DNA of 64,000 nucleotides from Nepenthes gracilis (Eukaryota; Streptophyta; Magnoliopsida; Caryophyllales; Nepenthaceae), in NCBI GenBank assembly GCA_033239525.1, contig BSYO01000014.1:17468021-17532020 (forward strand), read 5' to 3'. Position numbers and translations under genes: made by a program. A model generated the notes under the pieces. The model had not been told where the DNA came from. It worked only from the letters and a program-made list of their open reading frames with translations, and made no database searches. Positions 11,340-22,136 of the stretch are shown here, piece by piece; positions within the stretch are counted from its first letter, which is position 1; each line of letters opens with the position of its first letter.

Positions 11340-12245
11340 TTGTCAGTTTAAAGTCCGTTCGGTCCGCCCTCCAGTCGCTCGAGCCCATCCAAAGCCTGCC
11401 CGCTCGCATGAGCTCGTTTCCCGCTCGAGCGCAAAAAACAGAATGGTGGCCGCTCGCCTGTCGCTCGAGCCGAAAATCCAGTATGTCGCCCGCTTGCTGC
11501 CCGCCCTCCAGCCGCTCGAGCGCCGGTGCAACGGTCAGATTTTTTGAACGCGTTTTTGGCTCTACTATAAATTCATACCTTATTTTCTGGAAACCCTAAG
11601 CACGCCACAGCCTTTGTTGACATCTTGTGAAGCCATTAAACTTGAGAAGAAAGCCTTACATGCTTCATTGATTTAGCTTCTCTTGAGAAAACCAAAAGAC
11701 ATAACTTTGAACTTCATGATCTAATGAGTTTTCTCACCATTTTTCTTTTTCTTTTTTCATTCAAACTTTCATCCTTCTACCTTCGTTGGAGACGTTGGTT
11801 CGTGAAGAAGGAGATCCGATCGTGGTTGGCAATTCAAGTGGCACGAGAGGGAAGATTGACGTGAAGACCGGAGGTGTCCGGTTCCGTTGCCACGGGCAAA
11901 TCCAAGGAGTTCATTGGTAGGGATCACGTGACGGGAGTAAGTCAGTTAGGTTAGCGTGTCGAATTCTGCCCGATGCAGCAAGTTGATTTTCATAGTGCAT
12001 TACTTCCCTGGCCGTTGAAACCCGGAGTGTTTTTCTCGATTACCGTGGGTATCGAGTTTTCACTTCGTCACCAAAAATCGCGTCTTTATTATTATTGTTC
12101 ATCATTATATATATTGTGCGTGCTTGTTGTCTCGTTAGCATTTAGAAATAAATATCCTTTACGTGTATTGGATATTTATTTATTGTTACTTCCGCTATAA
12201 TTTTTGGGGTCGAAATACGTTAGCACAAAACGTGCTTTTTCAGGC
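11340..12245 (+). mobile_element. Copia-like LTR fragment, plus orientation
   Basis: Homologous in the opposite orientation to 3905-4800. It has a GC-rich island (11345-11530) with repeated CGCTCGAGC words, a TATA box at 11566-11573, a leader with AAACCCTAAGCACGCC, then blocks shared with the other copy (GGGAGTAAGTCAG near 11933, AAGTTGATTTTCAT near 11982, TTTACGTGTATTGG near 12157). No gag-pol or PBS follows. It may be a solo or truncated LTR; exact ends and TSD could not be fixed. Confidence 0.6.
11566..11573 (+). promoter_or_regulatory. LTR TATA box
   Basis: TATAAATT, about 40 bp downstream of the GCTCGAGC-rich island and followed by the leader block conserved with the minus-strand copy. 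Confidence 0.5.
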
Positions 12246-15200
12246 CAGACGCCAATTCGCTTTTTAAGGAAAACAAACCGAAAATACTGAAAATGTTTCT
12301 AACATTTTTCTTTCCTCAAGTTCTTCTTTATCTTCATTTTTTGCAGTTGTATCCTCTTTTAAACTTCATGGAATATGTAAGAGATTTCATTTGATTAGAC
12401 AACAACTTAGGTAATATAATAAAACGTTTCATTTGATGTTTGATTGGTAAGTAATTAATTAGATCATAGATTTACATAAAATAACACCCAATAAATCTTA
12501 TTAGTTTGAGATATGACCAAGGCCATGTAAAGGACCAAAATCTCAATTGAACATTAACATAAGGGAAAATAATAAGAATTGGCTAAAGCATATTGCTGGG
12601 TCAACCGAAAACAAGGCTGCATTACAAAAATTAAAACCATCAAAATACGTGGGCAAAGACTACAATAAGAAAAGCAAGTCATAGACCTCAACATCCACCA
12701 CATATCCAAGCTTAAGACCCAAATTAGATTTTAATCGAATATTAAAAGTTATTATCATTTTTCTTTTCTCTCTTTTATTTTTTGTGTGAATCCTTTTGTG
12801 TTGACTACTTTAAATACTGCCCTAAAATTACAACAGTGTCCTTTATGCCTATGTAGGCACAGGTACACTTCTCAAATGCATACTAGGCATATATTTCACT
12901 TACATACACCCTTTAGGCACTCATCAGGCTCCGAAGTCATTGCCATTCATGCTTGTGCGCGACACGGGATATGCCAGGGCAGCTTTTATTTGAATGTAAA
13001 TCATGTAAATTATAACAATTCTACTTTTTTTATATATAGATACGTTGAATACAAATTTATTTGATATGTATTATAAGATAATTTGTACTCAAATTATATA
13101 TTATAGTTTAAAATTTTATCAAATTAAATCAAATCATTAGTAGGGCCAAACTGTCTAAACTTGTTAATGTTTAGGTTGATTTTATTTGAATGGCTTATCC
13201 AGCTTATAGTACTAAACTCATTCAATTAAAATCATTTATTAAATTTAATATAACATGTTAAAATTAAAATAAATAAGTAATTAACATAATAATAATAACA
13301 TCTCAAAATATTATAAAATAAAATAACAAATATAGTAAAATATGCAATAAACAAATTAAATAACATTCTATGTGAAAAAAATATTCATCATTAAGAATAC
13401 TTTAATATTAAATCTAAATTTAGTCCATAGAAATCTCATCAAAAATATATGTGAGATATTATTTATTCAGTAAAATAATATTCTAATAATCAAATATGTT
13501 ATTTAAAAAATAAAGATTATTTAATATAATTTCTGTAAACTTTTCAATATCATCCAGAGGTTTTCTAATATCATAAAATTTTAATTAAAACACGGTCAAT
13601 GTCAACAATAAATAAGAATATCTATAATAATTTAAATCACAATAAACTATAAAAGAATCAAATTCAATCAATTATACTAGAGGTTAATTCAAAATCACAA
13701 TAGAAATAAGAACAATTAAGACATCTTTAGTTAAAATAAAATATTTAATTTTTATAAACATACATGTGTGGAATGTTGATAAATATGAACAAGTGTGGAT
13801 TGATTTAGTTTGATTTGAATCCTTAAACTAAAGCCAAATCTAAATCATGATTTATATGAAAAGTCAGGTCAAATTAAACCGTACATATATTATACTATCA
13901 TTAGATATTTGGCTTGACTTAGATGGTCTAAATAATTTGAAATTTTTTTTTGTCTCAAAAGTAATATTCCATGGATTTATTATAAAATCCAACTTTATAA
14001 ACCCCTAGGCAAGCAATTGCATTAGGGTTTCTTATAAACGTGAGGATATTTCACTCATTTGTATCTCATTTGCAACTCACCCTTTCCATGTAACATCCAT
14101 TAGGATTTAATTTTTTAAAAAAAAGATAAATTTGAGAAAATTAAAATGGGTCACCCTATATGTAGATATTATGTCGTAAGATGATTATAAATAAACGAGA
14201 TTATTAGCATTTCTCTGTTGAATATGTAATCACAATATGCAAAGTACCATTTTTATAATAAAATATTATTAAACTTATATCTGATATATAATACTTTAGT
14301 ATACAATACATAAGTCGTCTGAAAAGAAAAGGAAACCATTGGGTTATAATCTAATACTCAAAATTTGAAATTAAATAATATTAAACATAATTATATTTTA
14401 ATTTTTTTATAATATCAATATTTATTGAATACTAAATCTAATGTTTAAAAAAATAATAAAAATAACTACTTAGATGGTACTATTTAATATTTAAATTTTC
14501 AACAGTCCAAAGAAAAAAAATATATATGGTTTATACTTCTCCTTAAAAAAAAAAAAATTTCCAAAATTTGTTAAAAAAATAAATAAATAAAGTTAGGTTC
14601 TTGCTCTCTTAATTCCACCCTTATCTATTCTTTTCCCCCAACCACACCTCATTTAATTCATGTGAATCTCATTGCAACTTGACTGAATTTTCGGCATGCC
14701 CAATTTGCATTTATGCCGGCCGTTAAAAAGAAAATGTCCTAGCACATCCTCAAACAATATAACACATTATTCATTTATATAATATCGTAGGTTCTTTCTC
14801 GTAAATATAAATAAATAGATAAAACATCTCATTAAAATAAATATACAAATTATGTCAATAACATCGTAAATGACAATGTCTTTGCCACCGAGCCCACAAA
14901 GGAAACCACCCTCCCATAAAGGGCGGGGGAAGAAGCAAGCACTGTCCTTGTTTTGAGTTTGAGACTGTCCCAACTATGAACAACAGAGGGGGAAAGGTAG
15001 CTGATGGCTCTTAAGTTGCATTAGGCTAAACAAGAATCAAAGTTGTAAGTTGTTGTTTCATTCTTAAAATCTTGCAGCTAGAATGGAAACATTCATGGAG
15101 ATTTAGTTTAAATCTTGCCTTAGTTCAGCGTCTTCTGAGCTTGTTATTTGACTGACCTGTCCACTGATCGACATTTGTCACTCTGCTCTTCATCCGCTTC

Positions 15201-16003
15201 TCGTGTAGAGTTTTCATCGCCTTTACTCCTTTGCATTTGGTACGATCCGACTACACACCCCAATCTCATGATCCAACTTCTTAGAATGAGTTTTTTTTTT
15301 TTTTTTGGCACAAATCTTCGGTTCTTTACCTAATAATTTACTCTTTTGGGATGATCGGACTTATTTATAGGAAAACTAGGTTTCTCAATTAGCTAGCCAT
15401 GAGTTCAATTTCAATAAAATTCCACTTCTTATAGTTATATCTGAACAGAGGTAAAAAGTGAATACATGCCTAGTTTATGGTTTAAGCCTTGTTAAGAATG
15501 AAAGATTTAATCTATTCAAAGTGAATAGAACTTTATACGCTGTATCAATTCATATGCTGTAGAAAAGTCAATAGATTAGCACGGTAATTATAATTACTAT
15601 AATCTCGATGACATTCAGGCTATAATTTATGAGATATTATTCTGAATATTCAAAGGATATCTCAATCAAATCTGAAAACAATATAAAAATAAAGTCATGT
15701 TTTGCCTTTCATCAATTTGTTAATTGACCGAGAAAACTGGAGAAAGTGTGCGTCATAAGTTTCTATGGTATCGCACTGTTTGCTTTAGGTTCTATCATTG
15801 TTCTTTATTATTTCTACTTTATTACGTAGTTTTTTTTTTTTTTCGTTTTTGCAAATTTTGAAAAGTCAAGGCATTTCGGATTCGGTCTGACAAATTGAAG
15901 GAGTCGGAACGGAAGCGAATAGAAATTAGAACAAGTCTCAATAGGAAAAATAAATCAATAAAATCAAATTCGGAAACGAAACAGTTACAGGTTGAAGTTT
16001 ATT
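12246..16003. other. AT-rich intergenic DNA downstream of the small basic-protein gene
   Basis: Several kilobases of AT-rich sequence with poly-A/T runs (for example 14547-14559, 15291-15306, 15830-15843). Short chance frames only. The part just left of 16003 is expected to hold the 3' UTR of the minus-strand gene, but I could not place a polyadenylation site with confidence. Confidence 0.4.
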
Positions 16004-16375
16004 CTAGCAGGAGCAAGAAGATTCAGATCGAATACTTGATCCATACAGGAAGTAATAGTGATAATTGTTGTAGCAGTAGTTGTTCTGGAAAAGAAGTTGC
16101 GAGAACCTCCTCCTGCGATAGAACAAGGCAGAGCGGAGTCGAGACCACACAATTTTCCGCAATTTACGAGCAGATCGAAGCCTTAACCAAATGATTCTCT
16201 TCACTTTAACCAGCGACACCTTGATTCTCTCTGCAAAACTCTTCTTTCTACTGAACTGGTAGCTCCTCAGAAACAATTGCCTCTTTTCCAAGTAGCTTCC
16301 CTGGTACTGTTCTCCTCCATGATTATTGTGCCAGTCGCTTCTGAAAATCGGACCCAATCGATGGTTCACGGCCAT
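16004..16375 (-). CDS. Small, highly basic plant protein of unknown function
   Basis: Intact single-exon frame of 123 residues plus stop, starting at an ATG in good context (CCATGG). The protein is rich in Arg and Lys. A polar N-terminus (residues 1-30) is followed by a conserved-looking core, KRQLFLRSYQFSRKKSFAER, then a tandem-like pair (IIWLRLRSARK and IVWSRLRSALF) and an RRRR patch near residues 89-92. The tail is rich in Tyr, Asn and Ser. The core resembles small intronless plant proteins of about 100-130 residues without assigned function; I do not recognise a named domain. The leader (16376-16420) is CT-rich on the coding strand, typical of plant 5' UTRs. Nuclear targeting is possible from the basic patches, but this is inference. 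Confidence 0.72.
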   Translation of the reverse strand: MAVNHRLGPIFRSDWHNNHGGEQYQGSYLEKRQLFLRSYQFSRKKSFAERIKVSLVKVKRIIWLRLRSARKLRKIVWSRLRSALFYRRRRFSQLLFQNNYCYNNYHYYFLYGSSIRSESSCSC

Positions 16376-16639
16376 GGGAGAGACAGAGCGCCAGAGAGAT
16401 AGAGAGAGAGTTGGGAAGAAGATAAGTTTAGCAGTTCTACTTTGTTTCTTTAATAAAGCAGAGCTTTAATGGAAGGCAAGCTTGTCCGTAAGAGAAACGG
16501 CGGTTTGGACTTTTCAGATTCTCTTTCTCAGAAGTGCTTTGGTTCTCTTCTGCGATTTATTACCTTTTGCTTGGGCGAGCACTGCGCCGTCGTATTTTTG
16601 ATTTAATACTTAAAGGAAATAATAATTTAAAGCGGGCAT

Positions 16640-16680
16640 TTACACGTGTTCAGATGGCCGATCACGTGCCTTACGTGGTC
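16640..16680 (-). promoter_or_regulatory. Cluster of three ACGT-core (G-box/ABRE-like) sites
   Basis: ACACGTGT (16642-16649), CACGTG (16663-16668) and ACGTGG (16673-16678, CCACGT on the other strand) lie within 40 bp, about 270-300 bp upstream of the minus-strand ATG at 16375. ACGT-core boxes are bound by bZIP and bHLH factors in abscisic-acid and light responses. Close pairing of ABRE-type boxes is known to matter for ABA induction. Function here is inferred. Confidence 0.45.
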
Positions 16681-16719
16681 TTCTTACCTGGACAAATCAT
16701 ACATGGGATGGTCAAATAG

Positions 16720-17219
16720 TTTTTAATTATCATTATTCATCATGATAGTATATAATTGCTATATGTTGTGTATAATTAAATCATATACACATTTAAAAAT
16801 AAGTATAAATATTTTAATAATATATATAACTAAATTATATAATAATTCTAATAAATTTATAGTACTATAAAACAATCTATCATTTTTATTATATAATGAT
16901 AAATTATGGTGACTAGATGGATGGATTTTCGTAAAGATATCATCTAAACTAATCAATCGAAGCAACCAGAAAGAGATAAGGAGTTCTATCATTGATTTGA
17001 TGATGTATAAAATGACAATCAATCTCGATTTATTTTGTATTTATTAAATATGAATATAAAATATCAATTAACTGTAACTTTATTGAAGTGTTTAAGGAAA
17101 AATGAAGCTCATAAAACAATATATCATTCACATAATAGAAAATATGAAGAACAACTATATTATGAATAAAACACGAAACTAAAATAAACTAATAAGATAT
17201 ACACTATATGTAATATCAA
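16720..17219. other. AT-rich intergenic DNA
   Basis: AT-rich, with no feature recognised between the promoter region of the small gene and the Copia relic. Confidence 0.4.
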
Positions 17220-18075
17220 GTCTTGTCACAATGAGGTATATTAGGCTTACAGTCATTTGACGATAACAGGTAGCATATGAATGAGCTTTCTATCATTAGC
17301 ACGAAGATTAATATAAGTCCTAAGAGGATTATTAGTCGTCTAACAGTTAGTGAGGTTAATATGAGAAAAGAAATTAGAGGTATTCTTGGCTTATATCAAA
17401 TAGTAACTATTAGATATAAGAAATACTTCAAGCCTAAAAAGTAGTGAAGAAAATAAAAATCCTTCATTTCAAAGTATTGACTCAAAAACGTTTAATTCAA
17501 GAATGTTAGAATATCATTACAGGTAATAGTTATATTATTAACATAAGGTAGTAGAATAATGATACCAACATCATTATAATAAGTAAAAAAGATAAAATTA
17601 TAAAAATTGGATAAAATCAAGTTATAAAATAGTAGAGTTAAATTTGAAAAAACAAGTGTAGGAAGCTTGCTTAAGCATATACGGTGCTTATCAACAATGG
17701 CATACCTGTTCAGAAGAATGAATATAACCAAGATGAAGTTTCATATAGTCCATTTTAGTCAAATCACATGTAAAAAGGTATTCTTCATATCCATTTAAAA
17801 TAAATATCATTAATATTTAATGGCTTATAACCAAAAATACATTTGATAGAAGTAATGCAAACAATAAGATCAAAGATGTCCTTGTAATTAATTCCATGGT
17901 TCTAGGTAAAGCCCTTGGCACAAGACAAGCTTTACGTCATACTTTTGAGCCATCAAAATGAATTTTCTCTTGTACACTCATTTATTTCCAACTACAGTAT
18001 TACTAAGAGGAAGATTAACCGGATTCCAAGTATGAGCCTTTTGAATATCATCAAGTTTTTGCTCATAACTTGTTG
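17220..18075 (-). pseudogene. Copia reverse transcriptase relic, minus strand
   Basis: On the minus strand, from about 18070 downwards, the Copia RT blocks appear in order: ATSYEQKLDDIQKAHTWNPVNLP, VVGNK-VYKRKFHFDGS, LTKMDYMKLHLGY, SSEQV, FFKFNSTI, GIIILLPYVNNITITCNDI (degenerate YVDDMIITGND), and then LHYFLGLKYF with a trailing LTSLTVRR-like block. Multiple stops and frame changes occur. The second catalytic Asp of the YVDD motif is Asn. It belongs to a different Copia lineage from the relic at 5830-6510, judging by the motif wording. No LTRs are attached. Confidence 0.8.
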
Positions 18076-19318
18076 CCATAAACGATCAAAGCACACTTTG
18101 CTCATATAATTAGGATCTTTGTTATGATAGATTCAATGAAGCCTATATCTTAATTGATGTTTGGATTCAATGAAATTATAGTTATATTCTCAATATTCAG
18201 TTATTTTATGATTTTGGATTCATGGTTATAACATTACGTTAAATCTCAAATAGTTATTAATTTATTATATATTATTATCAATTATATATATATTTGATAT
18301 TATTATTTGAGATATTTTATTATATTTTATATTATTAATTTTATTTATTTGTTAAGAATTTGACTTACTATAGTATCTTTTGGCTTAGAATAGGATTGAC
18401 AGTAGGTTAGAGTAGATAAGTATATTTGTTATTGAGATTTCAGGTAAAAAAAATATTAAAATTTAGGAGTTTTGTGATGAAAGACTTTCTATATGTATTT
18501 ATTAGTTTTTGAACATTTTATTGGCACTATATTTTTAGAAAATTTTAAAATTATGGATTTTTATATCATTTTAAATCAATGAGTGTATTATTTATTATGG
18601 ATATTATATTTAATGGTGTATTTATAAAGATTATTAATGATTTAAGTTTTTTTGTATGATCAGTTCAGGCCAAATTGGGTGATCTAAATTCGGGTTGTCA
18701 CAAAAAATCAACTGGTTATTCATCAGTAGTTTCATATGATGGCATTTATTAGACTTTTAAGTCACCATCTTATTAGTTCGACACCCAATAGATATGTTAT
18801 TTAAAAATTCTCTTGATTTCAATATGAAAATTTACTCAAAAGAATATTGAAGTGACTTACGATATCAGTACTTAATGAACATATGAGAGGGCACTTACAC
18901 ATAGATTACAGTGGCTAGTGCACCTAATAACCACCTAAAGGTCCTTTGTGTTTAGTTTCACATACAAAGGCAATTTCGCCTGTGGCAATCAAATGTCAAT
19001 CTCTAATGTTCGAACATCATTTTTTATTCTCACTCTAACTATAATCAACATTCGAACACCAACTTACGGTGTTCGAATATCATTTGTCAATACTCTCATC
19101 AATTGCAACTAATGTTTAGATCTCAACTATTAATATTTGAACGACGTATATTTTTTAAGAGTAATTTGGTCATTTTTATAAGAGAAAGAGAGAAAGCACG
19201 AGAGAAAGTGAAGCGTGTGACAGCCTTCACTTGATATTTATTACTCAATTTACCTAAGTTTTGTCATAAAATAAAAGATTATTTTGAAAGAAATTTATTA
19301 CAACCAATCGATCAAATT
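18076..19318. other. AT-rich DNA with a possible LTR 3' end and palindromes
   Basis: The stretch 18200-18712 ends in GGTTGTCACA, like the 3' termini of the solo LTRs elsewhere in the window, but no start or TSD was found. At 19050-19078 ATTCGAACACC and GGTGTTCGAAT form a perfect 11-bp inverted repeat around a 7-bp spacer, and further TTCGAA words lie nearby. A TATAAG-like site followed by GA-rich sequence (about 19171-19210) suggests the region may be an eroded LTR promoter. Confidence 0.3.
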
Positions 19319-19413
19319 ATATAAACTAAGTGAATATTTAGAGAGTGGTTGCTTAGTTTATATGATATCTATTAAGTGGTTATTGAATTTAGGGACTAAT
19401 TCAACCACTCTCT
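19319..19413. other. Interleaved perfect inverted repeats (pseudoknot topology)
   Basis: Four 12-bp blocks: A ATATAAACTAAG (19319-19330), B AGAGAGTGGTTG (19340-19351), A' CTTAGTTTATAT (19352-19363), B' CAACCACTCTCT (19402-19413). A pairs perfectly with A', and B with B'. The order A-B-A'-B' is that of an H-type pseudoknot rather than nested hairpins, with B directly abutting A'. No coding frame covers it. Its role is unknown; it might instead be debris of a TIR element. Confidence 0.6.
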
Positions 19414-20420
19414 GAATAGACTACATATCTCTAAAAACCCAAACTCTCATAATCTAAATGGGGCATCTATGGATAGAAGACATCTCTACTTCTTCTCACC
19501 ATGAGCCCACTTATTTAAACACCAGTCCTCAACACTTGAAGTCCATGCGGTGGGGAAAAAAAAAAAGTCAGGACCTTATCCTTCAAAATTATATATAGTA
19601 TTTTTTTATATATTTTTTTACAATACTAATATATATTAAAATTTTAATTTAATAGCAAAAAATTAAGAAAATAACCATTATATATTTTTTAAATTTTACA
19701 TATCATCTATTAGATTTTTCTCATTCAGAAAATAAAATATTATTTATATATGCCCCCAAATCATAAATTATCATTAGTATCATATAATTAAAAATATTGT
19801 CAAATTGGGCTAAAATTTTCTCCTGTGTAAAATTAGCATCAAATAAAAAGTAAAATTAAAAAAAAAGAAAATAAATCAGAATTAGCTGAAAATATTATTC
19901 ATATTTTTGACTTCAGAAAACGTGGTTTGGGGAAGATGAAGTGTTACGCAAGCAATTAATTAACTTCGAGAAGTGAACCTCAAAAGTCAAACTGTCAATC
20001 GAAGACAGTTGTAACCAACTGCACCAGCCGGTTTGGTCAATCTTGCAAGTTTGGGCATTCCACATTGCAAGTTTGAACTTTATAATAATTTTAATATTAC
20101 AAATATTTTTCTTTTTTTTTTTTAGAAAAAAATTATTTTTAATTTTTAAAATAAAATTTCTGACCATTAAATTTATAATCTAGAAAACAAAAGAAGCTGA
20201 ACCTTAGGGTGAAGCTCAGCCCCCCGTTCACAATTGAGGAAAATTTTTTCACTTTATAGAAACACTCCTCCTTTCTATATCAACTGTGTATTTTTAAATA
20301 ATTTCAAAATAATAAAATTTTAATTGATTTTTTAATATTTAAAATAATTAAATTATAATTATCTATTTTAAAATATAAAATGAAAATAAAAAAATAAAAA
20401 AAAGATAGAGTTGCCCATAT
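19414..20420. other. AT-rich intergenic DNA
   Basis: Very AT-rich, with a poly-A run near 19556-19565 and a poly-T run near 20112-20123. No supported gene. Confidence 0.4.
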
Positions 20421-20762
20421 GTCGTTGTTCACCATTTATCCACGATATTTTAATTTTTTCATACTTTCCAAATAAATAAATAAATATTATATTAATAGAG
20501 TTGCTCAAAGAAATTCAATTTTAGTGCCGTTGTTCACCATTTATCCACGATATCTTATATGAGATGTTTTTTCATACTAGGGATCCAAATAAATAAATAA
20601 ATATTATATTATTATAGAACGCCTCAAAGAAATTCAATTTTAGATGCCGTTGTTCACCATTTACCCACGATATCTTATATGAGATGTTTTTTCATACTAG
20701 GGATCCAAATAAATAAATAAATATTATATTATTATAAAACTCCTCAAAGAAATTCAATTTTT
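20421..20762. repeat. Tandem repeat, three units of about 105-120 bp
   Basis: Units start at 20421, 20526 and 20646, each opening with a CGTTGTTCACCATTTA-type sequence and closing with CTCAAAGAAATTCAATTTT. The second and third units are nearly identical over about 120 bp. The first lacks a 15-bp segment (GATGTTTTTTCATACTAG region), which gives it the shorter length. An internal AAATAAATAAATAAAT tract is conserved in all units. Confidence 0.85.
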
Positions 20763-22136
20763 GGCGTCATTCTGCAGCAAATTGGCGTGACTACTAAAAT
20801 TTAACTTAAACGTTCAGCCAAAGAAGAAAAACAATAACAAAACATTCGAAACTTTTTCTTTTTTTTTTATAATTTTTTAGTCTCCATATTTATTTCTAAA
20901 TTCTATTTCTAATTAAAAAAATGTTTCAATACCCAAAAAATTAAAAACGTATAAAAATAAGAGTATTAGTTATATAGATATATAATAACAAAAAATATTA
21001 AATTTGATAATTTTTTTACTAAAGTATAACGTTGATACTAAAATAAAGCGTAAAACTATAAGTATAATTAGAATAAGAAAAATTGAAATAAAACATACAA
21101 ATTAAATTTAGAAAATGGGAATTTTGAGAATATATCTAACCGACACACTACACACCGGTAATAGAGAGACAATACTTGGCGTTTTCGATGGACCTTGAAC
21201 AGCCGCTTTGCGTAGCGAAGATGGCGGATCTAGAAGTCTGCGCCCATACTCAAAGAATATGGGAGAGTTGATATTGACAGACAGAAGCTTAAAACGACAA
21301 CTCTGCTTAGGTGTCATCCTAGCAGCAACAGCAGAAATAACAACAGTAAGATATCGAATACGCAAACCAAATTTGTAGAATATTCATGAATGACGTGATG
21401 TTTCTCCTTCGTCACGCTAGCACGAAGAGTTGATTGAACTCTTTTGAAGAAGTGTCACTCTTTTGCTAAACTAAGCACGCAGGCCTGATTTGATTTGGCA
21501 TTTCAGTGGTTCAAGTAACACACAAACAGGAAAAGCATGGTTTAGTCATTGGACACGACCGATAACTAGCCTGCATCACAGCAGACAAAAACAGCTTAAG
21601 ACAGCATGGCTGAATTCGGGGTCATGAGTTTGATTCATACTGCTTCACTCCTTACTTTGCCTATAGTATTACAAGTCAGATCACATTGGTGATTCGGTCT
21701 TTGCCACCAAAGGAGAGCAAACCTCGCAAAGAGGTGGGGGAAAGGGGGACAGTGTGTTATCAAAATAGCTGAAAGAATTTTGCTAAAGGTCTTTTTATTT
21801 TTTATCCTTCCTGTGATGATGATTTCATTAATTCTGATGACCTGGATGACTCGCACCATGATAACAAATTACGATGTGTTAAAACTATTCTAATCATCTA
21901 AGTTGTTAAGATAAAATACTTATCTGTGAAAGGATTATAGAAAAAATCAGACAGAGAGCAACAAGACCTAGTGGAAAAGTGTTACATGCCATTTATACAA
22001 ATGAGAGAGACAGAAATGGTAGATTTTTAGAAAATATAACAGTAACAAACAATCAGAATTATATGCATTTCACCAAAAAAAAAAAAAAAGCGTATACAAA
22101 AGCAGAAACAGCTAGTTTAACTAACGTGGGTTTTTG
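20763..22136. other. Downstream flank and 3' UTR region of the LAZ1-type gene
   Basis: The portion just left of 22137 must contain the 3' UTR of the minus-strand gene. TTTATT on the plus strand near 21793 (AATAAA on the minus strand) is a possible polyadenylation signal. An 85-codon minus-strand frame at 21108-21365 shows no recognised domain and is not called. A run of A is at about 22074-22089. Confidence 0.4.

Noticed and set aside
11195..11599. 134-codon plus-strand frame
   Set aside because: It is kept open by the GC-rich island of an LTR and has no recognised domain.
12786..13064. 92-codon plus-strand frame with several Cys and His
   Set aside because: The Cys/His spacing does not match a zinc-binding motif I know, and the context is AT-rich intergenic DNA.
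14090..18712. Possible LTR pair with TGTAACATCC at 14090 and GTTGTCACA at 18704-18712
   Set aside because: The two ends are 4.6 kb apart with an intact host gene and an opposite-strand Copia relic between them, and there are no matching TSDs.
21108..21365. 85-codon minus-strand frame downstream of the LAZ1-type gene
   Set aside because: Moderate GC content made it attractive, but no domain was recognised, and it could be a 3' flank or a chance frame. It could be reopened by RNA-seq support.
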